Shown piece after piece: positions 26,604 to 34,365 of a DNA stretch of 44,413 nucleotides (its first letter is position 1; each line of letters begins with the position of its first letter). The position numbers and the translations under genes are program-made. The DNA is from Clostridia bacterium (lineage in GTDB: Bacteria; Bacillota; Clostridia; Oscillospirales; Acutalibacteraceae). Where the stretch lies: NCBI GenBank assembly GCA_017414705.1, contig JAFQKX010000077.1, positions 1-44,413 on the forward strand, in the 5' to 3' direction. The notes below the pieces were generated by a model, which was given only the letters and a program-made list of their open reading frames with translations, had not been told where the DNA came from and made no database searches.

Positions 26604-27779
26604 ATGCAAACAATACGTATCGGCATCATCGGAATCGGCAACATGGGAACCGCTCATGCTGCCTGCTTGGCACAAAATAAAATTGACGCTATGGTTCTGA
26701 CTGCCGTTTGTGACGTCCGTGAAGAACGATTGGAGTACTGCCGACAAAACTATCCGCAGGTACAGACCTTCCGCGATTATCGCGAGCTGTTGGACAGCGG
26801 TTTAGTGGACGCAGTACTGATCGCAGTACCGCACCGCCTGCATTCGAAAATTGCCATTGAGGCGTTTGAGGCAGGATTGCACGTGCTGACCGAAAAACCG
26901 GCCGACGTTTCGGTTTCTGCCGCACGCAGACTCAACGAGGCGGCGCAAAAAAGCGGAAAAGTCTTTGGTATTATGTTCAATCAACGCACCAATCCCCTGT
27001 TCTGCAAAGCGCGTGAATTGGTGCAAAGCGGTGCATTGGGCGCACTCAAGCGCAGCGTTTGGGTGGTGACCAACTGGTACCGCACGCAGCATTATTACGA
27101 CTCCGGCAGCTGGCGCGCAACCTGGAATGGTGAGGGCGGCGGCGTGCTGCTCAATCAGGCTCCGCATAATTTGGATCTGTGGCAATGGATCTGCGGTATG
27201 CCCGTGAGCGTTACTGCGTTTTGCGACGTTGCAAAATATCATCATATTGAGGTAGAAGACGATGTCACCCTTTTTGCCCGCTATGAAAACGGTGCAACGG
27301 GGTTGTTCGTGACCTCTACGGGAGAATATCCCGGCACCAACCGTCTTGAAATCTCCGGAGAACGCGGAAAGCTGGTACTGGAAAACGGCGTTCTGAAATG
27401 GTGGGATCTTGGAGAAAGCGAAGCAGACGTCCGTTTTTGCTCGCAAGAAAATTTCCCGTCAATCGAATGCAAGTATCAAGAGTTTACGCAGGATGCGCCC
27501 GAAACCGCACATGCAGGCATTTTGCAAAATTTTGCAAATGCCGTTTTAACGGGAGAAGCCTTGATTTCTCCCGGTTATGAGGGCATCAAAGAATTGACCC
27601 TTTCCAATGCCGCTTACCTGTCGCAATGGAACGGCAATATAGCCATTGACCTTCCCTTTGACGAATCGGAGTTTGACCGACTGTTGGCTCAACACGCCGA
27701 GACCTCTGACTGCAAAGAAAAGGCCGGTGTCTCACACAATCACACAGACTATGACCAACGCTGGCAAGTGCGCTGGTAA
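26604..27779 (+). CDS. Gfo/Idh/MocA family oxidoreductase (copy 2)
   Basis: 391 residues, paralogous to the gene just upstream. Both have GNMGTAHA in the Rossmann motif, an EKPA catalytic-Lys motif (TEKPADV here), FGIMFNQRTN-type and YYDSGSWRATWNGEGGGVLLNQ segments, and LDLWQWICGMPV. They differ mainly in the second half (ISGERGKLVLENGVLKWWDLG here), which shapes the substrate pocket. This suggests different substrates or opposite directions in an oxidation/reduction cycle. The C-terminus extends past the paralogue's end with HNHTDYDQRWQVRW. It sits 29 bases after copy 1 and 31 bases before the eda start. Confidence 0.88.
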   Translation: MQTIRIGIIGIGNMGTAHAACLAQNKIDAMVLTAVCDVREERLEYCRQNYPQVQTFRDYRELLDSGLVDAVLIAVPHRLHSKIAIEAFEAGLHVLTEKPADVSVSAARRLNEAAQKSGKVFGIMFNQRTNPLFCKARELVQSGALGALKRSVWVVTNWYRTQHYYDSGSWRATWNGEGGGVLLNQAPHNLDLWQWICGMPVSVTAFCDVAKYHHIEVEDDVTLFARYENGATGLFVTSTGEYPGTNRLEISGERGKLVLENGVLKWWDLGESEADVRFCSQENFPSIECKYQEFTQDAPETAHAGILQNFANAVLTGEALISPGYEGIKELTLSNAAYLSQWNGNIAIDLPFDESEFDRLLAQHAETSDCKEKAGVSHNHTDYDQRWQVRW

Positions 27780-27810
27780 TTGATCAACAAAAGCAGGAGG
27801 TATGTTTTAT

Positions 27811-28455
27811 ATGGATCCAAAATTCGTAAAACAGTTGGAAGAGTTCGGTGTCATCCCTGTCATCAAGATCGACCGTGCCGAGGATGCCGTTCCTCTGGCG
27901 ACGGCATTGCGTGACGGTGGACTCAATTGTGCCGAGGTCACCTTCCGCACCGCAGCGGCACCCGATGCCATCCGTGCCATCAGCAAGGCATATCCCGATA
28001 TGCTCATCATTGCCGGTACGGTATTGACGACGACGCAGGCAGATGAAGCCATGGCAGCCGGTGCGAAGTGCATCGTAGCGCCAGGTCTCAACCCCGCCGT
28101 GGTACAGTACTGCATCGACAAGGGCTACCCCGTTCTGCCGGGTGTTTGCACCCCCAGCGAGGTGGAATTGGGTCTATCCCTGGGCCTGACCCATCTCAAG
28201 TTCTTTCCTGCCGAGGCAGCCGGCGGTGTTGGTATGATCAAGGCTATGGCAGCTCCCTATACTGCCGTGCGCTTTATGCCCACCGGCGGTGTGAATATCA
28301 AAAACGTTGCCGACTATCTCAACTGCAAGGCCGTCTTCTGCTGCGGCGGCAGTTGGATGGTTCCCGCCGACAAGATCGCTGCCGGCGAATTTGAAGAAAT
28401 CAAAAATATGACTGCTCAGGCAGTTACGTTAGTAAAGGAGATCCGATCAAAATGA
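27811..28455 (+). CDS. eda: KDPG/KHG aldolase (Eda)
   Basis: Eda cleaves 2-keto-3-deoxy-6-phosphogluconate to pyruvate and glyceraldehyde-3-phosphate, the last step of the pathway. The 214-residue class I aldolase has the Schiff-base Lys in LKFFPAEAAGG (K130), the catalytic Glu in CAEVTFRT (E42), IIAGTVLTTTQADEAMAAGA and RFMPTGGVNIKN. The ATG at 27811 is preferred over one at 27802, because AGGAGG ends at 27800, too close to the upstream ATG. The stop overlaps the kdgK start (ATGA), so the last two genes are coupled. Confidence 0.95.
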   Translation: MDPKFVKQLEEFGVIPVIKIDRAEDAVPLATALRDGGLNCAEVTFRTAAAPDAIRAISKAYPDMLIIAGTVLTTTQADEAMAAGAKCIVAPGLNPAVVQYCIDKGYPVLPGVCTPSEVELGLSLGLTHLKFFPAEAAGGVGMIKAMAAPYTAVRFMPTGGVNIKNVADYLNCKAVFCCGGSWMVPADKIAAGEFEEIKNMTAQAVTLVKEIRSK

Positions 28456-29474
28456 AACGAGTCATTACTTTTGGTGAATTGATGCTACGCTTGGCGCCCG
28501 AGGGCTATCTGCGCTTTGCACAGGCCGAAAAATTCCAGGCAACCTTCGGCGGCGGCGAAGCCAATGTTGCCGTCTCTCTGGCAAACTACGGCGTGGATGC
28601 CGCTTTTGTCAGTAAGTTCCCCACCCACGAGATCGGTCAGATGGCGGTCAACTCTCTGCGCAAATACGGTGTTGATACCTCGCTGATCGTACGCGGCGGC
28701 AACCGTGTCGGCGTTTATTACGTAGAAAAGGGCGCTTCGCAGCGTCCCTCCAAGGTCATTTATGACCGTGCCGATTCTGCGATCGCACAGGCATCGGCTG
28801 CTGATTTTGATTGGGATCACATTTTTGAGGGTGCTGATTGGTTCCACTTTACCGGCATCACGCCGGCTCTGGGCGACAATGTTGCTGAGATCTGCCTGCA
28901 GGCACTCAAGGCTGCCAAGGCACACGGTCTGACCGTCAGCTGCGATCTCAACTACCGCAAAAAGCTGTGGACCCGCGAAAAGGCCGGCGAGGTCATGGGC
29001 AAACTGATGCAGTACGTGGACGTTTGCATTGCCAATGAAGAAGATGCTGCAGACGTGTTTGGCATTCATGCTGCCAACACCGACATCAACAGCGGCAAGG
29101 TGGATCACGAGGGCTACAAGGATGTTGCCCGTCAGCTCAAGGAGCGTTTTGGCTTCTCGCACGTTGCCATCACACTGCGCGGCTCTATTTCCGCCAACGA
29201 CAACGACTGGGCCGCTATGCTGTATGACGGCAACGACTATTACTTCTCCCGCCAGTACCGCGTGCACATCGTGGACCGCGTGGGCGGCGGCGACAGCTTT
29301 GGCGGCGGACTGATCTACGCCATGCTGGACGGCAGAGATCCGCAGGCAGTCATTGAGTTTGCCGTTGCGGCAAGCTGCCTGAAGCACTCCATTGAGGGCG
29401 ATTACAACCTGATGAGTGTAGCAGAAGTCGAGAGTTTGGCAGGCGGCAACGCCAGCGGACGCGTACAACGCTAA
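28452..29474 (+). CDS. kdgK: 2-dehydro-3-deoxygluconate kinase (KdgK), PfkB family
   Basis: KdgK phosphorylates KDG to KDPG, the substrate of the aldolase encoded immediately before. The 340-residue PfkB/ribokinase-type protein has the N-terminal ITFGELMLRLAPEG and FGGGEANVAVSLANYG substrate motif. The C-terminal VDRVGGGDSFGGGLIYAML carries the anion hole and catalytic Asp. The ribosome site AAAGGAG lies in the eda end. It is the last gene of the operon and is followed by a strong terminator. The KDG assignment rests on the family opening and pathway context. Confidence 0.94.
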   Translation: MKRVITFGELMLRLAPEGYLRFAQAEKFQATFGGGEANVAVSLANYGVDAAFVSKFPTHEIGQMAVNSLRKYGVDTSLIVRGGNRVGVYYVEKGASQRPSKVIYDRADSAIAQASAADFDWDHIFEGADWFHFTGITPALGDNVAEICLQALKAAKAHGLTVSCDLNYRKKLWTREKAGEVMGKLMQYVDVCIANEEDAADVFGIHAANTDINSGKVDHEGYKDVARQLKERFGFSHVAITLRGSISANDNDWAAMLYDGNDYYFSRQYRVHIVDRVGGGDSFGGGLIYAMLDGRDPQAVIEFAVAASCLKHSIEGDYNLMSVAEVESLAGGNASGRVQR

Positions 29475-29487
29475 CCGATCTAAAACG

Positions 29488-29529
29488 AAAGAAGGCTTTG
29501 CACGGTTTGTGCAAGGCCTTCTTTGTTTT
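29488..29529. terminator. Terminator between kdgK and the second araC gene
   Basis: A 16-bp stem (AAAGAAGGCTTTGCAC/GTGCAAGGCCTTCTTT, one G-T pair) with a 5-base loop is followed by GTTTTT. It can serve both convergent genes. Confidence 0.88.
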
Positions 29530-29532
29530 TGC

Positions 29533-30339
29533 TCAAAGATAGGTTTCTTTACGGTACTGCGCGGGGGTGATACCTTTTGCTTTTTTAAAAACACGGCAAA
29601 AATATTGCAGGGTGGAAAATCCGCTTTGCTTGGCGCACTCTTCCAGAGTCAGGAACGGATATTTCATCAGGCTTTCCGCCTGCTTCAGGCGGGCGTTCAC
29701 AATATACTGCGATGGTGAAATGCCGTATAAGGTCTTGAATAGCTTTCTGAAATAAACCTCGCTGACGTTGCCCAATTCAGCAAGCCGAGAAACACTCAAG
29801 GTATGATCCGAGAAATTAATATCAATATGCGCTTTGATTTGTTCAAGCTTTTTGAGGACTGATTTTTCCAGATACTGACTGTTTACGAAAAACTGAACAA
29901 TACCGTAGATCTGATATAACAGCGACATTTCTTCCGGAAACGAATGACCTGTGGGATTCTGATGACACCGCAGCAGGCGGCGAAACAAGGTCCGCGCCTC
30001 GGAGGTGTCCTGCGGCGAATAGACGTCACTTTTTCTCGGGATATCATGATCGAAGGAGAAATCGCAAAAAATAAAATGATAGTTTTCGGTCAGCAGCGTC
30101 ATCTCATAGATCGCTTGATCCGCAAGATAAAGGATATCTCCTTCCCTCACCGTGAACCGTGTTCCGTCATCAAACTGATATTGGCAGCTTCCCGAAAGGA
30201 TATAAACAAAAGCATCGCTGTGCCGTCCGTTGACAATATGGCGGGCAGCGCTTTTTTGCATTTGCGAACGAATCACAAGAATCCGCTTTTTGATATACAG
30301 AGGTTGTACCGCAATGTCGGTTTTCTCCAAGCAAATCAC
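29533..30339 (-). CDS. AraC family transcriptional regulator, divergent from the glycyl radical enzyme
   Basis: About 268 residues: an N-terminal cupin-like sensor (ARHIVNGRHSDAFVYILSG, VREGDILYLADQAIYEM) and a C-terminal AraC DNA-binding domain (SVSRLAELGNVSEVYFRKLFKTLYGISPSQY and LEECAKQSGFSTLQYFCRVFKKAKG). The start is uncertain. GTG at 30339 gives the longest form but has no ribosome site, and GGAG lies inside the first codons, nine bases before an ATT. Because the gene diverges from the glycyl-radical-enzyme operon, it is its likely regulator. It shares only the fold with the other AraC protein in this window. Confidence 0.85.
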   Translation of the reverse strand: MICLEKTDIAVQPLYIKKRILVIRSQMQKSAARHIVNGRHSDAFVYILSGSCQYQFDDGTRFTVREGDILYLADQAIYEMTLLTENYHFIFCDFSFDHDIPRKSDVYSPQDTSEARTLFRRLLRCHQNPTGHSFPEEMSLLYQIYGIVQFFVNSQYLEKSVLKKLEQIKAHIDINFSDHTLSVSRLAELGNVSEVYFRKLFKTLYGISPSQYIVNARLKQAESLMKYPFLTLEECAKQSGFSTLQYFCRVFKKAKGITPAQYRKETYL

Positions 30340-30363
30340 CCAATCAATTCGTTTTATATAAAT

Positions 30364-30392
30364 ATTATAATATTAAAAAACCATCTTTTCAA
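30364..30392 (-). promoter_or_regulatory. Promoter of the second araC gene
   Basis: Minus-strand -35 TTGAAA (30387-30392) and -10 TATAAT (30364-30369), spacing 17. It predicts a transcript with only about 18-20 bases before the GTG. Confidence 0.65.
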
Positions 30393-30442
30393 GGTCTTTT
30401 CTAATATTTGTTTCGGAAAGTATAAAATTTCTTTTTTTGACA

Positions 30443-30471
30443 TTTACTTTTTCTTTTGAAACGAGTATGCT
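30443..30471 (+). promoter_or_regulatory. Possible weak promoter of the glycyl radical enzyme operon
   Basis: TTTACT (30443-30448) and TATGCT (30466-30471), spacing 17, each match consensus at four of six positions. An isolated TTGACA lies at 30437-30442 but at the wrong distance. Weak elements would fit activation by the divergent AraC protein. Confidence 0.35.
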
Positions 30472-30511
30472 ATTATTAAGAGCAGAGCCCATCTCAAAGG
30501 AGTGAATTGAT

Positions 30512-32587
30512 ATGGCCGTTTACCAAGCTGAATTATTAGAGATCGGTCGTCAGTACTTGAAGAACGATGCAAAGGACGGCGTGCTAAAGGTTAACAGTGA
30601 TATTATCATTGATTGTATGCAAAATTGCAAACTTTTGTTTGCCCCTGAAAACCGTTTCTTTTGTACGGTCGACTGTGACGGCCTTGTGCGCGATCTGCAC
30701 TTTATCCGTACGCAACAATATAACGATGAATTGGAGCGCCTTGGGCTGCAGGACGGTCAGGAGGCTCTGGCGCATACCGGCGGTCCCGATATCGGACATA
30801 CCTGTGCGCACTGGGAAAGCATCATTCCGCTGGGCATCTTTGGCTTGAGAGAACGCATTGTGCAATACCGTGATCTGCACGGCAAAACCGAAAAAAAGAA
30901 AGCGTTTTACGATGAACTTTTGCGGGTCTACGATGCAGCGTTACGATTTATGCTTCGGGCGGCAGATGCAGCTGATGCCAACGGAAATCACGAAATGGCG
31001 CGAAGCCTTCGCGTCCTGACGCAGCGTTCGCCAAGCACCCTGTTTGAAGCCATGCAGACCTCCTTGATCTATTACGTGCTGCAGCAGATGTTTGACGGCA
31101 CGGTACTGCGCACCATGGGACGGATAGACCAATTATTTTATCCGTTTTACCGTAATGAAGATGCAGACACCGCAAAAACGCTGGTTGAGGCGTACTTGCA
31201 AGAGATCAATGCATTGGCTCCCACCGCCAACATTCCCTTCGCATTGGGCGGAACCGATCCCGACGGAAACAGTCTGGTCAACGAGCTTTCCTATCTGTTT
31301 TTATCCTGCTACGGCAAGGCGCATCTGCCCGACACGAAGCTGCATCTTTATTGTTCCAAAAATACGCCGAACGAGTTCATTGAGCAAGGATTGGACTGCG
31401 TCAGAAACGGCAATAACAGCATCGTATTTTTGTCGAATGAGGCCGTGATTGCGTCACTCAAAAAACTGGGAGCACAGCATAACGACGCCGTCAATTATCA
31501 CGTAGTGGGCTGTTATGAATGCGGTGCCGAGCAGGAGTTGACCTGCTCGTGCAACGCTCGCGTCAATCTGCCCAAGGCGTTGGAGCTTGCGCTCAACAAC
31601 GGTCGGGATATGTTGACCGGTAAAAAGATCGGTTTGGAAAACGACGGTACCTTTCCTTCGTTTGAAGCAGTATTTACGGAATTTTTGCGGCAGGTCGAGT
31701 ATCTGTGCAAATGCGCAATAAAAATCACCGATCTGCACGAAATGCATTATGCTCAAACCCACGCGGCGCCTATTATGACGGCGACTTATCCGCACGCTTT
31801 GGAGCAGGGCGGAGACCTCTACGGTGACAATGCCGCAAAATACAACAACTCTTCCCTCAACGCCATCGGCTTGGCAACCGCAACCGATTCCCTTGCCGCG
31901 ATCCGTAAATTGGTTTTTGAAGAAAAACAAATGACCATGGATCAACTCATCCAACTGTTAAAGACGGATTGGGCAGAGCATGAGGCGCTACGGCTGATGA
32001 TCCGAAATAAGTATCCGAAGTACGGAAACGCAGATCCCGCCATCGACACGATTGCGCAAAAAACGGTCGATTTTTTATCCCGTACCGTCAGCGGGCACCC
32101 CAACAAAAAGGGCGGCGTTTATCGGTTAGGACTGTTTTCCATTGATTGGCGTTGGCAGATGGGAGAAAAAACCGCCGCTTCTGCTGACGGACGTCTTGCG
32201 GGACAGCCGTTGTCTCAAAACAGCGGAGCCACCTTCGGAGCTGACCGCTCGGGTGCAACCGCTCATCTGATCTCCGTCGCCAGCCTGGATTCCTCTGGCG
32301 TACCAAACGGCCTGATCGTAGATCTGGATCTGCATTCCTCCTGCGTGAGGGGAGAAAACGGTTTGCAGGCATTTACCGGACTGCTGCGTTCGTATTTTAC
32401 GTTGGGCGGCTTTGCGGTGCATTGCAACGTCTTGGATACCGAAACGCTGAAAAAAGCCAAAGAAGATCCGGCTGCCTATCCGAATCTGCAGGTGCGTCTG
32501 TGCGGGTGGAATGTGTTGTTCTCCTCGCTTTCCGACAAAGAAAAGGACGAATTTATTGCGCGATCGATCCAACAAGGGAGTCTGTAA
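30512..32587 (+). CDS. Glycyl radical enzyme of the pyruvate formate-lyase superfamily, unknown substrate
   Basis: 691 residues, shorter than most characterised members (roughly 750-850). Superfamily marks are RSPSTLFEAMQTSLIYYV, MGRIDQLFYPFYR, the thiyl-radical loop VGCYECGAEQE (C334 with E336) followed by NLPKALELALNNGRD, ASADGRLAGQPLSQNSG, and the C-terminal radical site VRLCGWNVLF (G665). The Cys-x-Glu arrangement is that of eliminases/dehydratases such as diol, choline or hydroxyproline enzymes, not the Cys-Cys of true pyruvate formate-lyase. The radical loop is unusual (Cys before and Trp after the Gly). The ribosome site is AAAGGAG. The activase gene follows one base after the stop. 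The substrate is unknown. Confidence 0.9.
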   Translation: MAVYQAELLEIGRQYLKNDAKDGVLKVNSDIIIDCMQNCKLLFAPENRFFCTVDCDGLVRDLHFIRTQQYNDELERLGLQDGQEALAHTGGPDIGHTCAHWESIIPLGIFGLRERIVQYRDLHGKTEKKKAFYDELLRVYDAALRFMLRAADAADANGNHEMARSLRVLTQRSPSTLFEAMQTSLIYYVLQQMFDGTVLRTMGRIDQLFYPFYRNEDADTAKTLVEAYLQEINALAPTANIPFALGGTDPDGNSLVNELSYLFLSCYGKAHLPDTKLHLYCSKNTPNEFIEQGLDCVRNGNNSIVFLSNEAVIASLKKLGAQHNDAVNYHVVGCYECGAEQELTCSCNARVNLPKALELALNNGRDMLTGKKIGLENDGTFPSFEAVFTEFLRQVEYLCKCAIKITDLHEMHYAQTHAAPIMTATYPHALEQGGDLYGDNAAKYNNSSLNAIGLATATDSLAAIRKLVFEEKQMTMDQLIQLLKTDWAEHEALRLMIRNKYPKYGNADPAIDTIAQKTVDFLSRTVSGHPNKKGGVYRLGLFSIDWRWQMGEKTAASADGRLAGQPLSQNSGATFGADRSGATAHLISVASLDSSGVPNGLIVDLDLHSSCVRGENGLQAFTGLLRSYFTLGGFAVHCNVLDTETLKKAKEDPAAYPNLQVRLCGWNVLFSSLSDKEKDEFIARSIQQGSL

Positions 32588-32588
32588 T

Positions 32589-33476
32589 ATGAAGGGAATC
32601 ATTTCCGGCATCAAGCGCATGGAGATCCACGACGGCGCAGGACTGCGCACCACGGTATTTTTCAAGGGATGTCCGCTGCGGTGTATTTGGTGTCATAACC
32701 CCGAAAGTCTTTCCCCCGCACCGCAGATTGCTTTTTTTGAAGCCAAATGCTGCGGTTGCGGCAGCTGCAAGCTCGTTTGCCCCGAAGAAGCGGCAGACGG
32801 CGGAGTCGATTTTTCCAAATGCAGTCAATGTCTGCAATGCGCGCAGGTTTGCCCGACCGGTGCGCTGACGATCTACGGGCAGGAATATGAAGCAGATGAG
32901 CTCGCAGAACTGCTAATGCAGGACGCTGTGTTTTTTGAAACCAGCGGCGGCGGTGTAACGCTGTCGGGCGGAGAATGCTTAATGCAACCCGATTTTGCAG
33001 TAGAATTGGCACAAAAGCTACGCCAAAAAGGCATCAGCGTTGACGTAGACACCTGCGGCTTTTTGGCGCGCAGCGCGCTGGAGCGTATTCTGCCCTACAC
33101 CGATGAATTTTTGTACGATCTCAAGGCAATTGATGCACAGGTGCACCGAAAATGTACGGGGCAGGATAACACCGTTATTTTGGAAAACCTCAAATTTTTG
33201 CTGCAACACGGTTGTAAGGTCGAGATCCGTTATCCGTTGGTGGTTGGCTTTAACGACGGTGAATGCCAAAAGATCGGGCAATTTTTGCAGGATCTTAAAT
33301 TTACCGGAAAGATCAAGGTTTTGCAGTATCATTCCTTTGCAAAATCACGGTATACGGCGTTGGGCATACCCGATTCCCTGCCCGACACCGAAACAACGTT
33401 TGAGGACGTTGCCAATGCGGTAGAAATTCTGAAAGCATACGGTCTCAACGCCGTCAACGGCATTACAGAGGATTAA
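32589..33476 (+). CDS. Glycyl-radical enzyme activating enzyme (radical SAM)
   Basis: 295 residues that use S-adenosylmethionine and a [4Fe-4S] cluster to install the glycyl radical on the partner encoded upstream. The radical SAM motif is GCPLRCIWCHNPES (C28, C32, C35). A ferredoxin-like insert follows with two cluster motifs (C54/C57/C60/C64 and C78/C81/C84/C88), and then SGGGVTLSGGECLMQ. The ferredoxin insert is typical of activases of eliminase-type enzymes and absent from the short pyruvate formate-lyase activase. The ATG at 32589 sits after AAGGGAG in the end of the partner gene. A terminator follows. Confidence 0.94.
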   Translation: MKGIISGIKRMEIHDGAGLRTTVFFKGCPLRCIWCHNPESLSPAPQIAFFEAKCCGCGSCKLVCPEEAADGGVDFSKCSQCLQCAQVCPTGALTIYGQEYEADELAELLMQDAVFFETSGGGVTLSGGECLMQPDFAVELAQKLRQKGISVDVDTCGFLARSALERILPYTDEFLYDLKAIDAQVHRKCTGQDNTVILENLKFLLQHGCKVEIRYPLVVGFNDGECQKIGQFLQDLKFTGKIKVLQYHSFAKSRYTALGIPDSLPDTETTFEDVANAVEILKAYGLNAVNGITED

Positions 33477-33477
33477 A

Positions 33478-33515
33478 AAAACGGATTCGAAGCAGTCTTG
33501 CTTCGAATCCGTTTT
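33478..33515. terminator. Terminator between the activase and the SGNH lipoprotein gene
   Basis: A 17-bp perfect stem (AAAACGGATTCGAAGCA/TGCTTCGAATCCGTTTT) with a 4-base loop ends in T-rich sequence. It is symmetrical, so it can act on both convergent transcripts. Confidence 0.9.
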
Positions 33516-33526
33516 CTGTTGTTCCC

Positions 33527-34360
33527 TTATAAAGTCTGCATCCAATTGGCAATGAAGGGAGTCAGGCGTTCATAGCCGGTTGCATTTGGATGCACAGGAT
33601 CACGCAGGCAAATATTTGTAGTTACCTGCATAACGGTGTTACTGATATAATCGTCAAAATACAAATCCAGATACGGAATCTCCCATTTATCACAGATCTG
33701 CTTGGCAACTTCCCAATATTCTTTCATATCAGAGACCTGATTCCACTCCTTGGAAGCATTTGGCATATAAAAAGAGATAATAAAACCGAATTTTGCATTG
33801 GGAAAATACTGTTTGGCGTGATAAATAGTCTCTTCAAAGCCACCCGCAAAAGTATTTCGATCAAAATCCTCAACGTCAAAAGAATCGCTCATGGTACCTA
33901 CCTGTGCATAAACAGGGCCGCCGGGATGACCTGCGGCATCGTTGACACCGCCCTGCAAAATGACGTAATCATAGGTGTTTTGCTGCACCTTTTCCAATTG
34001 GTGCAGGATGCGCCACTGATCGCCGCGAGTCGTAGAAAAGCAATATCCGCCCAACGCCTGATTGTCCGCTTCTTCGAGGTCGCATCGCTTAGCAATGCGT
34101 CCTGCCCATGCGTATCCCTTGACGGTATCCCATTCACCGTAGCAAATCGAATCTCCACAGAATAAAACCTTTTTTCCTTTCAGATTATTAACAGCTTGCG
34201 AAGCAGCTTGAGACGAGACTGCCTCACTACTAGCCGAAATAACACTGCTTTCAGCCATTTCAGATGATGAAACCATAGACGATACCTCCTCTTCGGAACA
34301 TGCCGACATCAACATTAAAAAAATCATGCAAAGCAAAAAACAAACTGTTTTTCTGATCAT
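33527..34360 (-). CDS. SGNH/GDSL-type hydrolase lipoprotein
   Basis: 277 residues with a lipoprotein signal peptide (hydrophobic residues 5-19, lipobox ending at C21), a Ser/Ala/Glu-rich spacer to about residue 58, and an SGNH hydrolase domain. Block I is VLFCGDSICYGEW (Ser71), block III is ILQGGVNDAA, and block V is DPVHPNATGYERL (Asp and His). Such enzymes are surface esterases that often remove acetyl groups from carbohydrates. The ATG at 34360 has AGAGGAG upstream. A protein-like fragment ends 8 bases before it on the same strand. The substrate is unknown. Confidence 0.88.
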   Translation of the reverse strand: MIRKTVCFLLCMIFLMLMSACSEEEVSSMVSSSEMAESSVISASSEAVSSQAASQAVNNLKGKKVLFCGDSICYGEWDTVKGYAWAGRIAKRCDLEEADNQALGGYCFSTTRGDQWRILHQLEKVQQNTYDYVILQGGVNDAAGHPGGPVYAQVGTMSDSFDVEDFDRNTFAGGFEETIYHAKQYFPNAKFGFIISFYMPNASKEWNQVSDMKEYWEVAKQICDKWEIPYLDLYFDDYISNTVMQVTTNICLRDPVHPNATGYERLTPFIANWMQTL

Positions 34361-34365
34361 ATTAA

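Noticed and set aside
30512-32587. Calling the glycyl radical enzyme PflB (formate acetyltransferase)
   Set aside because: It has Cys-Tyr-Glu in place of the Cys-Cys active site, is shorter, has an atypical radical loop and is paired with a ferredoxin-type activase.
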